A stretch of 64,000 nucleotides of DNA from Thermaerobacter sp. PB12/4term. Its GTDB lineage: Bacteria; Bacillota; Sulfobacillia; Thermaerobacterales; Thermaerobacteraceae. Below the pieces are notes generated by a model, which ran no database searches, had not been told where the DNA came from, and saw only the letters and a list, made by a program, of their open reading frames with translations. Position numbers and translations under genes: made by a program. Within the stretch, counting starts at the first letter, position 1. Every line of letters starts with the position of its first letter. The stretch lies in the NCBI RefSeq assembly GCF_003403315.2, contig NZ_CP048407.1:868001-932000 (forward strand), read 5' to 3'. Shown piece by piece: positions 33,900 to 42,801 of this stretch.

Positions 33900-34967
33900 A
33901 TGCACGGTCCGTGGGAAAGGCGGCCCGCGCTACAGTGGGACGAACCGGCGGCGGCCCGGGAGCCGGAGGGCGTTCCCGGCCGCGCTGCGCCCGGGTCGCC
34001 CGCCCGGCCGGGCCCCGGGCCCGGGCTCGATCCCGGGGCCGGCCTGGGGAGGGGGCGAGGGGCGGGGGATGGAGCGCCGGGCACCGAGCCTGCTGCCGTG
34101 GCCGCTCCCCTGCCTGGCACCCGGGACACCTGGCGGCGGGCATTGCGCCACCCGCAGGTGGCCGTGGGCCTAGCGGTGGTGGCCCTGTTCGTCCTCGTAG
34201 CGGTGGCCGCCCCGTGGCTGGCGCCCTACGACCCCGAGGACTTCACCTTGAGCGCCCGCCTGGCCCCGCCGGCCTTCCTGCCGGGAGGCCACCCCGAGCA
34301 CCTCCTGGGCACCGACCGGGTGGGGCGCGACCTTCTGACCCGGCTGCTCTACGGTGCCCGGGTGTCGTTGCTGGTCGGTGCCACGGCGGTCACCGTGGCG
34401 GGGGTGGTGGGGTCGGTACTGGGGGCCGTGGCGGGCTACGCGGGAGGCCTGGTGGACCAGGTGCTCTCCCGGGCGGCCGACCTCTTGATGGCCTTCCCGT
34501 ACCTGCTCTTCACCATCCTGATGATGGGCATCCTGGGACCGGGCATCGGCAACCTGATCCTGGCCCTGACCTTCAAAGCCTGGGTGGAGTTCTACCGGGT
34601 GGCCCGGGGCCAGGTCCTGGCGGAAAAGGCGAAACCCTACGTGGAAGCGGCCCGGGCCATCGGCCGCAGCCACGCCGGCATCCTGGCGCGGGAGATCCTG
34701 CCCAACATCCTGCACGCCCTGCTGGTGGTGGCGACCCTGCGGGCCGGTCACATGATCCTGATGGAGGCGTCCCTGAGCTTTCTGGGCATCGGGGTGCCGC
34801 CCGACGTGCCGGCCTGGGGGTCCATGGTGGCCGAGGGCCGGGACTACCTGAGCACCGCCTGGTGGGTGTCGACCCTGCCGGGGCTGGCGGTGCTGGTGCT
34901 GGTGCTGGCGATCAACACCCTGGGCGACGGGCTCAGGGAACTCTTGGACCCGCGGCTGCGGGTGTGA
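33900..34967 (+). CDS. ABC transporter permease, DppC/OppC type
   Basis: A 355-residue permease that pairs with the DppB-type subunit. After a 75-residue Pro/Gly/Ala-rich extension the normal DppC sequence begins: WRRALRHPQVAVGLAVVALF, HLLGTDRVGRDLLTRLLYGA, the coupling loop YVEAARAIGRSHAGILAREI, LMEASLSFLGIGVPPDVPAW and a closing LGDGLRELLDPRLRV. ATG 33900 has AAAGGAGGGG before it, which supports the extension as real. The extension would face the cytoplasm and contains a copy of the 12-mer. Confidence 0.88.
   Translation: MHGPWERRPALQWDEPAAAREPEGVPGRAAPGSPARPGPGPGLDPGAGLGRGRGAGDGAPGTEPAAVAAPLPGTRDTWRRALRHPQVAVGLAVVALFVLVAVAAPWLAPYDPEDFTLSARLAPPAFLPGGHPEHLLGTDRVGRDLLTRLLYGARVSLLVGATAVTVAGVVGSVLGAVAGYAGGLVDQVLSRAADLLMAFPYLLFTILMMGILGPGIGNLILALTFKAWVEFYRVARGQVLAEKAKPYVEAARAIGRSHAGILAREILPNILHALLVVATLRAGHMILMEASLSFLGIGVPPDVPAWGSMVAEGRDYLSTAWWVSTLPGLAVLVLVLAINTLGDGLRELLDPRLRV
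33938..33949 (+). repeat. Dispersed 12-mer GGACGAACCGGC, copy 5
   Basis: Exact plus-strand copy in the disordered N-terminal extension of the second permease; read as Asp-Glu-Pro-Ala. Confidence 0.75.
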
Positions 34968-35026
34968 GGCCGGGCGGCCCATCCGTGGGGTGGCGACGGC
35001 CGGCCATCCTGGGAGATGATGCAGCC

Positions 35027-35998
35027 ATGACGAGGCCCGTCATCGGCATCGCGGCCTCGGTGGACTTCATGGCCCCCGCCCGTTCCGGCGGGGGCATCCT
35101 GCCTTCGGGACCTGGCGCAGGGGGGCACGGGCCCTGCGGGACCGGGGACCAGCCCCCGCGGCTGGTGGCCGTTCTGCCCATGACGTACGTGGAGGCCGTG
35201 GCCGCCGCGGGCGGCCTCCCGGTGATCCTGCCGGTGGCGCGGCCGGGCGAGGCCGTGGACCCCTGGCTGGAGCACATCGACGCCCTGGTGGTACCCGGGA
35301 ATTATCCGTACCTTCCTGCCGGACTGCGGGCGCTGCCGGGGCTGCGCGAGCAGGCCCCCTACCGCTATGATTCCGATGTGGTCTGGCTCCGGGGCGCCCT
35401 GGGGCGGGGCATGCCCGTGCTGGCCATCTGCCGCGGCATGCAGACGCTGAACGAGCTCCTGGGCGGGACCCTGACGCGCCGGGTCCACCCGCCGGGGTCC
35501 CACCTGCAGGTGGAACCGGGCGCCGGGCGGGGCCACGGCCTTTGGGTCGAACCCGGCTCCCGGCTGGCCGCCTGCCTGGGGGGCCGCACCCGGGTGCACG
35601 TCAACAGCTTCCACGTGGCGGCGGTGCGCCAGCCCGGCCGGGGGCTGCGGGTCAGCGGCCGGGCCCAGGACGGGGTGGTGGAGGCCGTGGAGGGCGAAGG
35701 GGAGGCCTTCATCCTGGGTGTCCAGTTCCACCCCGAGCTGCTGTGGCGGGACGAACCGGCCCTGGCGGGGATCTTCACCGGGCTCGTCGAGGCGGCCTGG
35801 GTCTACCGGCAAGGCCGCGCCGGCCGGACGGTCACCCCGGCGGCCGTCACCGCAGCAGCGGCGGGCGAGGGGGCCGGTGCGGGCGCGGATGCGGGCGCGG
35901 GCGGTTCCGCGCCGCCCAGGGCGGCCCCGGCTGGGGCCGCGGTGAAGGTCGAGCCGGGGCCTGCGGCCGTCCATTGCTGTGATCCTTTGATGTTGTGA
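35027..35998 (+). CDS. Peptidase C26 gamma-glutamyl hydrolase (PuuD-like)
   Basis: A 323-residue class I glutamine-amidotransferase-fold hydrolase, expected to remove gamma-linked glutamate from small molecules. The nucleophile lies in VLAICRGMQTLNELLGGTL and the catalytic histidine in FILGVQFHPELLW; VNSFHVAAV is also typical. Residues 15-35 hold a Gly/Pro-rich insert and the last 65 residues an Ala/Gly-rich tail. ATG 35027 has a moderate site (GGGAGA). Its place at the end of the transport operon suggests that it cleaves the imported compound. Confidence 0.85.
   Translation: MTRPVIGIAASVDFMAPARSGGGILPSGPGAGGHGPCGTGDQPPRLVAVLPMTYVEAVAAAGGLPVILPVARPGEAVDPWLEHIDALVVPGNYPYLPAGLRALPGLREQAPYRYDSDVVWLRGALGRGMPVLAICRGMQTLNELLGGTLTRRVHPPGSHLQVEPGAGRGHGLWVEPGSRLAACLGGRTRVHVNSFHVAAVRQPGRGLRVSGRAQDGVVEAVEGEGEAFILGVQFHPELLWRDEPALAGIFTGLVEAAWVYRQGRAGRTVTPAAVTAAAAGEGAGAGADAGAGGSAPPRAAPAGAAVKVEPGPAAVHCCDPLML
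35749..35760 (+). repeat. Dispersed 12-mer GGACGAACCGGC, copy 6
   Basis: Exact plus-strand copy near the C-terminal end of the C26 hydrolase fold, eight codons after the catalytic FHPE motif; read as Asp-Glu-Pro-Ala. Confidence 0.75.
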
Positions 35999-36019
35999 CC
36001 AAGGAAAGGGAGCGGATTC

Positions 36020-36913
36020 GTGACCACTGCAACGCCCGTCATCACGCTGAACAACGGCGTCACCATGCCGCTGCTGGGGCTCGGCGTCTACCTCGCGCCA
36101 CCTGACCAGGCGGCTGCCGCGGTCGCAGCGGCCGTCGCCTGCGGCTACCGGCTGATCGACACCGCGGCCGCGTACAACAACGAGCGGCAGGTCGGCGAGG
36201 GGATCCGTCGCAGCGGAATCGACCGGTCCGCCATCTTCCTCACCACGAAGCTGTGGATCGCCGACTACGGCTACGACTCGGCCCTGCGGGCCTTTGAAGC
36301 CAGCCTGCGCAGGCTGGGAGTGGACTACGTCGACCTGTACCTCTTGCACTGGCCGGTGCCCATGCGGTTCGATGACACGGTCGCCGCTTACCGCGCGGCC
36401 ATCCGCCTGCTGGAGGAGGGGCGGGTGCGGGCCATCGGGGTGAGCAACTTCGGCCCCCGGCACCTGGAGGAGCTGATCGCCCGCACCGGCGTGGTCCCGG
36501 CGGTGAACCAGGTGGAGCTGCATCCCTTCTTCACCCAGGTGGAACTGCGCCGGTTTCACGACCGGCTGGGCATCGTCACCCAGGCGTGGTCGCCCATCGG
36601 CGGCGTCCTGCGGCGAAGGGGTGAGGGCAGCGGGGGCGACGTGCTGGATCATCCCGTGGTCGCCGGCCTGGCCCGCAAGTACGGCAAGACGCCGGCCCAG
36701 GTGGTGCTGCGCTGGCACCTGGAACACGGCATTGCGGCGATCCCGAAGTCGGTGCGGCCGGAGCGCATCCGGGAGAACATCGACATCTTCGACTTCCGGC
36801 TGGCGCCGGAAGAGGTGGCGGCCATCGACGCCCTGGACCGGGGCGTCCGGGCGGGGCGCGACCCGGAGACGGCGGACGCGGCCGACTTCAGCATCCGGGT
36901 CGAGGGCGACTGA
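36020..36913 (+). CDS. Aldo/keto reductase
   Basis: A 297-residue NADPH-dependent reductase of carbonyl compounds. The family tetrad is intact: Asp and Tyr in GYRLIDTAAAYNNE, Lys in IFLTTKLWIAD, His in LYLLHWPVPM. NADPH-binding segments are IGVSNFGPRHL, VNQVELHPFF and IPKSVRPERIRENIDIF. GTG 36020 follows AAGGAAAGGGAG and lies 21 bases after the C26 gene, so it belongs to the same transcript and may reduce a product of the imported substrate. Confidence 0.9.
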   Translation: MTTATPVITLNNGVTMPLLGLGVYLAPPDQAAAAVAAAVACGYRLIDTAAAYNNERQVGEGIRRSGIDRSAIFLTTKLWIADYGYDSALRAFEASLRRLGVDYVDLYLLHWPVPMRFDDTVAAYRAAIRLLEEGRVRAIGVSNFGPRHLEELIARTGVVPAVNQVELHPFFTQVELRRFHDRLGIVTQAWSPIGGVLRRRGEGSGGDVLDHPVVAGLARKYGKTPAQVVLRWHLEHGIAAIPKSVRPERIRENIDIFDFRLAPEEVAAIDALDRGVRAGRDPETADAADFSIRVEGD

Positions 36914-37101
36914 AAGGACGGAAACAGGACGGAAGGACCGCCGGCGGGGCCGGACCGTCCCGCGCCGGGACGCCCCGCGCTGGCCCAAGGTCATGGTGGG
37001 ACTCGATGGATCTGCTCACCAGCGGAGCAGCTGGCGGTTCACGGGCCGGGGGGCGGTGCACGGGCCGGGGGCGAGTGCTCAGGAGCCGGGCGGCGGGCCG
37101 C

Positions 37102-38979
37102 TCACGAAGCGGCCGGCGGGCCGCCCCCTCTGCGCCGGCGGGACAGGCCCGCCAGCACTGCCGGGGCGGCGGTGCCGGCCATCACGGCCGCCAGCGCCGC
37201 GGGCCAGGTCAGGCCGGCCCGGGCCAGCAGGTCGCCCGCCCAGGCGGGAGGACCAGGCACGCCAGCCGCACCGCCGGCGGGACCTGCGCTCCCGGGCGCG
37301 TTGCCGCTATTGGCTTCACCGCTGGTCCTCCCGTATCCGGAAGGGAGCCGGCTGGGGGCGGAGGGTGCAGTCTGAAGCCACCAGGCACCCGGCCAGTGGC
37401 CCGGGAAGCTGGCGCCGGGCGGCAGCCCGGCCTCCTGGGGCGGGCTGCCTGCCGCCCCGCCCGGCGCGGAGGGGAGCCGGCCGGGATCCGGAGCGGCCGG
37501 GGCTTCCGCGGCCGGCCGGCTTCCAGGAAGCCATGTGCCTGCGGCGTAGCCCGTGGTGGCAAGCCACAGACTGCCCAGGCCGAACTCCAGCAGGAAGGCG
37601 ATTACGCCGGCGGCCAGGGTGGTGCGGGCGCCGGCTGCCAGGATCGCCGCCCAGCCCAGCTTGTCGACCAGCGCGCCCGTCAGGGCAAGGCCGGCGCCGG
37701 CGGCCAGCCACAGGCCCAGTTCGGGGACGCTCAGCCTGCCCAGGGGGCCGCCTGCCACACCGGCGCCACCCCAGAGGACGGCGGCCGCAGCGGCCGCCCG
37801 GGCGAGGGCGCGGCCGAAGGCCGGGACCGGCACAGGGGCGGGCCGGGGTGTGACCTTACCTTCCACCGGCCGGCGGCCGGCCAGCAGCAGGGGCACGGCC
37901 CGCCAGGCCACCGCCGCCATGACCAGAAGCCCCAGATACCCCACCAGCGGGTAGACCCGCGTCACCAGGTTGGCGAACCCCACGAAGCTGGCGGCAAAGG
38001 CCACGGCCCCCAGCACGACCACCACCGTGCCGTAGCCGGCTTTTTGGGGGGAGCGCAGCCGGGCCGCCACCCCGTAGAGGGAGGTCACGGCGGTGGTGTA
38101 CACCTCCAGCCACAGGATCGCCGCGTAGATCATCCCCAGCAGGGGACCGAAGCCGCGGGCCAGCACCAGCATGGGCACCTCGAACCGGGCGGTGGCGGGC
38201 AAGCCGGCCCATACGGCCAGGTGCAGGGCCAGGGCGGCCAGCCCCAGGCCGGCGCCACCCAAAAGCCCGCCGGCGTTCAGGGTGGCGGGCCGCCGCACTT
38301 CCGCGCCCAGGGGTGCCAGCACCGGCAGGGCCAGCACCAGGTTGAAGCTGGTATAGAGCAGCGCGGCCAGGGGCCAGAAGGGCGCCGCGCCAGCTACGCC
38401 GGTGCCGCCCGGCGGGGTGGCGGGCCAGCCTTCCCGCCAGAGCACGCCGGCGCTGACGCCCAGGGCACCTGCCACCAGGACCGGCGCCACCAGGGAGGTG
38501 ACGGCCGTCACCCCCCGCAGCCGGAAGAGCACGGTCACCGTGGCGGCGGCGGCCATGACCAGCCCGCCCAGCCAGCCCGGCAAGCCCAGCTGCTCCCGGA
38601 AGATGGCGCTAGAGCCGGCGATCATCACGGCCGTACCTGCGAACAGGAATCCCGTGATCACCCAGTCGGCCAGGGTGCCGAGCCACCGCCCGCCCACGGC
38701 CCGGACCAGCTCCCGGTGGGATTCGGCGCCCGTCGCCGCCCCCAGCCGCATCACGGCCGCGCCGAAGGCCGCCAGGAGGGCCGTCACGCCCAGCAGGCCC
38801 AGGGTGCCCCAGCCGTCGTATGCGGTGAAGAAACGCAGGATCTCCTGGCCCGAGGCAAACCCGGCGCCCACCACGGTGCCGATGTAGGTAGCCGCCACCC
38901 GCCAGGGGCCCAGGGCCAGAGCCGGCCGCGTTCGTCCGGACGAACCGGCTTCGCGCCGCTGCTGGACCTTCCCCACCAT
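37102..38979 (-). CDS. YkvI-like multi-pass membrane transporter with C-terminal extension
   Basis: A 625-residue membrane protein. The first 390 residues resemble the YkvI family (APC superfamily, function unproven): VAATYIGTVVGAGFASGQEI, RFFTAYDGWGTLGLLGV, LLYTSFNLVLALPVLAPLG, IYAAILWLEVYTTAVTSLYG, and SFVGFANLVTRVYPLVGYLG. About ten helices there. A further 230 residues add three or four helices and a long Pro/Gly-rich loop not found in ordinary members. ATG 38979 has GGGGGGCGGG before it. The substrate is unknown; it stands alone, convergent with the aldo/keto reductase. Confidence 0.8.
   Translation of the reverse strand: MVGKVQQRREAGSSGRTRPALALGPWRVAATYIGTVVGAGFASGQEILRFFTAYDGWGTLGLLGVTALLAAFGAAVMRLGAATGAESHRELVRAVGGRWLGTLADWVITGFLFAGTAVMIAGSSAIFREQLGLPGWLGGLVMAAAATVTVLFRLRGVTAVTSLVAPVLVAGALGVSAGVLWREGWPATPPGGTGVAGAAPFWPLAALLYTSFNLVLALPVLAPLGAEVRRPATLNAGGLLGGAGLGLAALALHLAVWAGLPATARFEVPMLVLARGFGPLLGMIYAAILWLEVYTTAVTSLYGVAARLRSPQKAGYGTVVVVLGAVAFAASFVGFANLVTRVYPLVGYLGLLVMAAVAWRAVPLLLAGRRPVEGKVTPRPAPVPVPAFGRALARAAAAAAVLWGGAGVAGGPLGRLSVPELGLWLAAGAGLALTGALVDKLGWAAILAAGARTTLAAGVIAFLLEFGLGSLWLATTGYAAGTWLPGSRPAAEAPAAPDPGRLPSAPGGAAGSPPQEAGLPPGASFPGHWPGAWWLQTAPSAPSRLPSGYGRTSGEANSGNAPGSAGPAGGAAGVPGPPAWAGDLLARAGLTWPAALAAVMAGTAAPAVLAGLSRRRRGGGPPAAS
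38938..38949 (+). repeat. Dispersed 12-mer GGACGAACCGGC, copy 7
   Basis: Exact plus-strand copy near the N-terminus of the YkvI-like gene (minus strand), which reads Ala-Gly-Ser-Ser. Its left end overlaps the palindrome TTCGTCCGGACGAA. Confidence 0.75.
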
Positions 38980-39381
38980 GGACCCGCCCCCCAACCTGCA
39001 CTGCTCCACCAGGATGACCGCTCGCCGGCGGTGAAATGAGACCTCCGAGACCGCGATGGCACGGGCCGGGGGCCGCACGGGGCACCGCACGGGAAGGGTG
39101 CCCGTCCGGGCCCGGTAGCACACGGGCCAAGCACTTCACGGGCCCGGCACTGCAACACGAGCCGGCCCATACGGGCGCCGCCACGGCGCCCGTCAGGTCG
39201 CCGGGCGGACCGGGGCCAGCCGTTCAGGGGATTGAGAGTGCGGCCTGCCACGGCCGCCGGCGCCATGCCGTGGGCCGTGCCGCCATGCCGTGGGCCGCGC
39301 CGTGGCCCGTGCCGGCACGCCTCACCGGCGGGGCGCGGCCCCACAGGCCGTGCCGCTCGCCCCGTCCAAGGAGGGAGTACC
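38980..39381. other. Divergent intergenic region with a 17-base direct repeat
   Basis: 402 bases between the YkvI-like and M20 genes. CGCCATGCCGTGGGCCG occurs at 39261-39277 and 39281-39297, offset 20 bases, about two helical turns, 85 bases upstream of the M20 gene. It may be a regulator site or slippage. No gene seen. Confidence 0.45.
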
Positions 39382-40599
39382 GTGGCGGAGTTGCCCGCCC
39401 CCTGGGGCCCGCGCCTTAAGGCCCTGTTCGGCACTATGGTGGCCTGGCGGCGCCATCTCCATCAGCATCCCGAACTGTCCTTCCAGGAGGTGGAGACGCC
39501 GCGCTTTATCGCCGAGCGGCTGCGGGAGGCGGGCATCCCCGCCCGCACCGGCGTCGGCGGGCGGGGGGTGGTGGGGGTGATTGAGGGCGCCCGGCCGGGC
39601 CCGACGGTGGCCCTGCGGGCCGACTTCGACGCCCTGCCCATCCAGGACGAGAAGGACGTGCCCTATCGCTCCCAGGTGCCTGGGGTCATGCATGCCTGCG
39701 GCCACGACGCCCATACGGCGACCCTGCTGGCGGTGGCGCGGGTCCTGGCGGATGAACGCCACCGCCTCCGGGGCCGCGTCGTGCTGATCCACCAGTTCGC
39801 CGAGGAGGTGGCGCCGGGCGGCGCCAAGCCCATGATCGAGGACGGGTGCCTGGACGGGGTCGACGTGATCTTCGGCACCCACCTCTGGACCCCGCTGCCC
39901 GTGGGGCGGGTCGGCTACTGCCCGGGTTACGCCATGGCCGCCGCCGACCGGTTCGAGATCGAGATCGTGGGCCAGGGCTGCCACGCGGCCGCCCCCCACC
40001 AGGGGGTCGACCCCATCCTGGTGGCGGCCCAGGTGGTCACCCAGCTGCAGCACGTGGTGGGGCGGATGGTCGACCCGCTGGAGCCGGCGGTGGTGTCGGT
40101 GGGGACCCTGCACGCCGGTACGGCCTTCAACGTGATCCCCGAGACGGCCACCCTGACCGGCACCGTTCGGACCCTGAGCCCGGTGGTGCGGGACCGGATG
40201 GAGGTCCTCCTGGAGCGTCTGGTGCGGGGGACCTGCGAGGCCCACGGGGCCGGTTACCGGTTCCGCTACGAGCGGGGCTACCCGGCCCTGTTCAACCACG
40301 AGGACATGACGGCCTTCGCCGCCGAGGCCATCGCGCGCTACGCCGGCGCGGAGGCGGTCGAGCGGGTGGCGCCGGTGATGGGCGGCGAGGACTTCGCCTA
40401 CTACCTGCAGAAGGTGCCGGGCTGTTTCTTCTTCACCGGGGCGGGCAACCCGGAAGTGGGCGCGTCGTATCCCCACCATCACCCGCGCTTCGACATCGAC
40501 GAGCGGGCCATGCTGGTGGCCGGCCGGGCGCTCTTGGCGGTGACGCTGCGGTATCTGCTGGGCGATGAGGAGCTGGAGCGGGAGATGGCCACCGCCTAG
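39382..40599 (+). CDS. M20-family amidohydrolase
   Basis: A 405-residue zinc amidohydrolase of the hippurate hydrolase/N-acyl-amino-acid type, releasing amino acids from N-acyl forms. Metal ligands are visible in VMHACGHDAHTATLLAVARV, HQFAEEVAPGGAKPM and FGTHLW, with the late histidine in ASYPHHHPRFDIDE; the dimer domain is FEIEIVGQGCHAAAPHQGVD. GTG 39382 follows AAGGAGGG. Length and motifs are normal. It is transcribed alone, away from the YkvI-like transporter, which might supply its substrate. Confidence 0.9.
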   Translation: MAELPAPWGPRLKALFGTMVAWRRHLHQHPELSFQEVETPRFIAERLREAGIPARTGVGGRGVVGVIEGARPGPTVALRADFDALPIQDEKDVPYRSQVPGVMHACGHDAHTATLLAVARVLADERHRLRGRVVLIHQFAEEVAPGGAKPMIEDGCLDGVDVIFGTHLWTPLPVGRVGYCPGYAMAAADRFEIEIVGQGCHAAAPHQGVDPILVAAQVVTQLQHVVGRMVDPLEPAVVSVGTLHAGTAFNVIPETATLTGTVRTLSPVVRDRMEVLLERLVRGTCEAHGAGYRFRYERGYPALFNHEDMTAFAAEAIARYAGAEAVERVAPVMGGEDFAYYLQKVPGCFFFTGAGNPEVGASYPHHHPRFDIDERAMLVAGRALLAVTLRYLLGDEELEREMATA

Positions 40600-40657
40600 C
40601 CCTGCGGAGCCTTGGAGTGCCGCCGACCCGCACCGGCTAGGAAACCTCGGTATGCGC

Positions 40658-41119
40658 TCAGGAGGGTCCCGGCGTGAGGAACAGGGCGTGGGGGCAGAGG
40701 CTCGCCTCCATCACGGCCGCCGGGGCCGGTTCCACCCGCTCGAAGGTGCAGGCGCCCTGGCGGTTGTAGTGGCAGGCCCGGGCGATGCAGAGGGGCTTGC
40801 GAGTCCCCGTTCGGGCCTGGCGGCTGCGGACGAACGCGGCCACGTAGCGCTGCCAGGGCAGCCACAGGCCGGGCAGCGGCGCGGGCGCCGGCTCGAGGCG
40901 CAGGGCGGCTTCCATGCCCTCCGGCGTGTCGCCCTCCGGGGTGCCGGCCCGCCGGGAAGGCGGCGCGATAACCGGGTCATGGCCCGGGGCGGCGGAGTCG
41001 AGGCGCCGGGCGACCTCCCACTCCAGCCCCGGGGCGGCGGCCGGGTTGGGACGCGAGATAGGCGGCGGGCCCGCGAGCGGGACCGGACCGGGTGCCCCCG
41101 CGTCCGCCTCAGGCCTCAT
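40658..41119 (-). CDS. DUF1540-like small Cys protein downstream of nuoB
   Basis: A 153-residue frame overlapping the end of nuoB by 11 bases on the same strand. The C-terminal 60 residues contain [20 protein letters not shown] and, further on, ASLCPHALF. This C-x4-C-x-YN-x-x-x-C pattern resembles DUF1540, a small probable metal-binding domain common in Clostridia and Bacilli. The first 90 residues are Pro/Ala-rich. The cysteines could hold zinc or an iron-sulfur cluster; the link to nuoB suggests a redox setting. Start ATG 41119 has GGGGTGGCCC before it. Confidence 0.55.
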   Translation of the reverse strand: MRPEADAGAPGPVPLAGPPPISRPNPAAAPGLEWEVARRLDSAAPGHDPVIAPPSRRAGTPEGDTPEGMEAALRLEPAPAPLPGLWLPWQRYVAAFVRSRQARTGTRKPLCIARACHYNRQGACTFERVEPAPAAVMEASLCPHALFLTPGPS

Positions 41120-41972
41120 GGGCCACCCCGATGCGGCGGACCTTGTCCTGAAGTTTCAAGATGGCGTGGACCAGTGCCTCCGGCCGCGGCGGGCAGCCGG
41201 CCACGTAGACGTCCACCGGAATGATCTTGTCCACGCCGTCCACCACGTTGTAACCCTGGTAGTACGGCCCCCCGTTAGTGGCGCAGGCGCCCATGGAGAT
41301 GACGAACTTCGGCTCGGCCATCTGGTCGTAGAGGGTCTTGACCACCGGCGCCATCTTCTCCGTCACGGTGCCGGAGACGATCATCAGGTCCGCCTGGCGG
41401 GGCGAGGCACGGAAGACCGACCCGATCCGGTCCAGGTCGGTGCGGGTGCCGCCGGCGGCCATCATCTCGATGGCGCAGCAGGCCAGGCCGAAGAGCAGGT
41501 ACCACATGGAGTTGGCCCGGCCCCAGTTGACCAGCTCCTGCAGGCGGGTGGTCAGGATGCCCGGCAGCCACTGCCACACGCCGGGGATGCGCATGGAGGG
41601 GTGGGCGTCGAGCCGGCGGACGATGTCGGGTTCCAGCTCGTCGAGCTGGGAGAAGCGGGGCCCCTCGCCGGCCGGGGCGCCGGTGATCTCCGGCTCGGGG
41701 CTCTGGGCCGTGATGGCCCGCGCCCGGGCCTGGCGCTCGCGGGTTTCCGCCGAGGCAGCCGGGTTGGCTCCCTGCCCGCTGACGGGCGTCGGGTAGGGCC
41801 GGGATTCGGCCCGGCGCACCGCAGCCCGCAGCGCGCCCGGCTCGGTAGGGGTTGGGCCGGCCTGGTTGGGCGGATTTTCTGCCCCGGCCGGCGGGGAAGC
41901 GGCGCTTGCGGGCGCGGAAGGGCGGCCCGCCTCGCCATCGAGCGCCGGTTGATCCTTTCGCTCATCCTGCAT
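41109..41972 (-). CDS. nuoB: NADH-quinone oxidoreductase subunit B, stand-alone, with long N-terminal extension
   Basis: The subunit of complex I that carries the last iron-sulfur cluster (N2) next to the quinone site. The four cluster cysteines are present: the tandem pair in [15 protein letters not shown], one in [15 protein letters not shown], and one in [11 protein letters not shown]. The family core begins only near residue 125; before it lies a disordered Pro/Ala/Glu-rich stretch. Typical NuoB has 150-220 residues; this has 287. No other nuo gene is in the window, so it is either a second copy or part of a different complex. ATG 41972 follows GGCGGTGATCC. Confidence 0.88.
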   Translation of the reverse strand: MQDERKDQPALDGEAGRPSAPASAASPPAGAENPPNQAGPTPTEPGALRAAVRRAESRPYPTPVSGQGANPAASAETRERQARARAITAQSPEPEITGAPAGEGPRFSQLDELEPDIVRRLDAHPSMRIPGVWQWLPGILTTRLQELVNWGRANSMWYLLFGLACCAIEMMAAGGTRTDLDRIGSVFRASPRQADLMIVSGTVTEKMAPVVKTLYDQMAEPKFVISMGACATNGGPYYQGYNVVDGVDKIIPVDVYVAGCPPRPEALVHAILKLQDKVRRIGVAHEA

Positions 41973-42137
41973 CGGATCACCGCCTACGGGACCGGTCCGC
42001 CCGGCACGGGCGCTGACCCGGTTTTGTCCTGAGTAGTATGACCCAGGTCCGGCGCCGGTGAACCGGCGGGGGTCCAGGCGATCGATCTTCTAGCCGGCCG
42101 TTTTTCTTGGTTTCCCGGGACGGATGAGGATGGGGGG

Positions 42138-42746
42138 ATGGGCGTGATCGAGGACCGGGAGTACTTCTACACCTGGCGTACGCGCCAGGAAACGGATCCC
42201 CTGTGGAACTGGATCCTGAAAGAGGGGATCCTCCTGGCCACCCACTTCGAAGCTCACTTTCCAGATGACCCCGATCTGGGCCAGGGGAGAGAGGCGTTCT
42301 CCCGCCTGCCCGGGGTCACGGAGGAACCGTGGGAGGGCATGGAGGGCGCCATCAAGATCCGGGGGGAGATGAGCCCGGACGCGCGCTCGCTGTTCCTGGC
42401 CATCGCGGGCGGCGGGGACGTGCGGCTGTGGGACTTCATCCTGTTTGAGGGCGAAAGAAAGCTGCTGGCCGTTGACGATTTCAGCGACCGCTTCGTGACC
42501 GGCTATTTTGCCCGCAAGTTCATGAAGAAGCTGTTCGATCACTGGTTCGAACCCATCCCAGAGGGTCCGGCCGAGGGAGATCTCCAGGTCGAGGCGATGA
42601 GCCATGATGAAGCGCGCGACGTGTTGAACGCCGTCCGTGACGTGGTGCAAACGGCATTGCGGGATCTCGAACGGGATCGGGAGCCCGCCTGGCCCGAGCA
42701 CCGGGCGGACGTGGAAGGGGATCGCATCAATGGTCAACGGCATTGA
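42138..42746 (+). CDS. Hypothetical protein, 202 aa
   Basis: Not recognised. A soluble acidic protein with aromatic-rich segments (EDREYFYTWRTRQETDPLWN, WILKEGILLATHFEAHFPDD, GDVRLWDFILFEGERKLLAV, VTGYFARKFMKKLFDHWFEP), likely mixed alpha/beta, with a charged helical end (DVVQTALRDLERDRE). No membrane segment or signal peptide. ATG 42138 follows GGATGGGGGG. It is flanked by the nuoB unit (divergent) and the luciferase-like gene (convergent), which gives no hint of function. Codon use and composition look like a genuine gene. Confidence 0.65.
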   Translation: MGVIEDREYFYTWRTRQETDPLWNWILKEGILLATHFEAHFPDDPDLGQGREAFSRLPGVTEEPWEGMEGAIKIRGEMSPDARSLFLAIAGGGDVRLWDFILFEGERKLLAVDDFSDRFVTGYFARKFMKKLFDHWFEPIPEGPAEGDLQVEAMSHDEARDVLNAVRDVVQTALRDLERDREPAWPEHRADVEGDRINGQRH

Positions 42747-42801
42747 CCCGCCTGCCCCGGCAGGGGAGAGGGGCGCCCGTCGAGCATCCCATCATGAGTC
42801 C

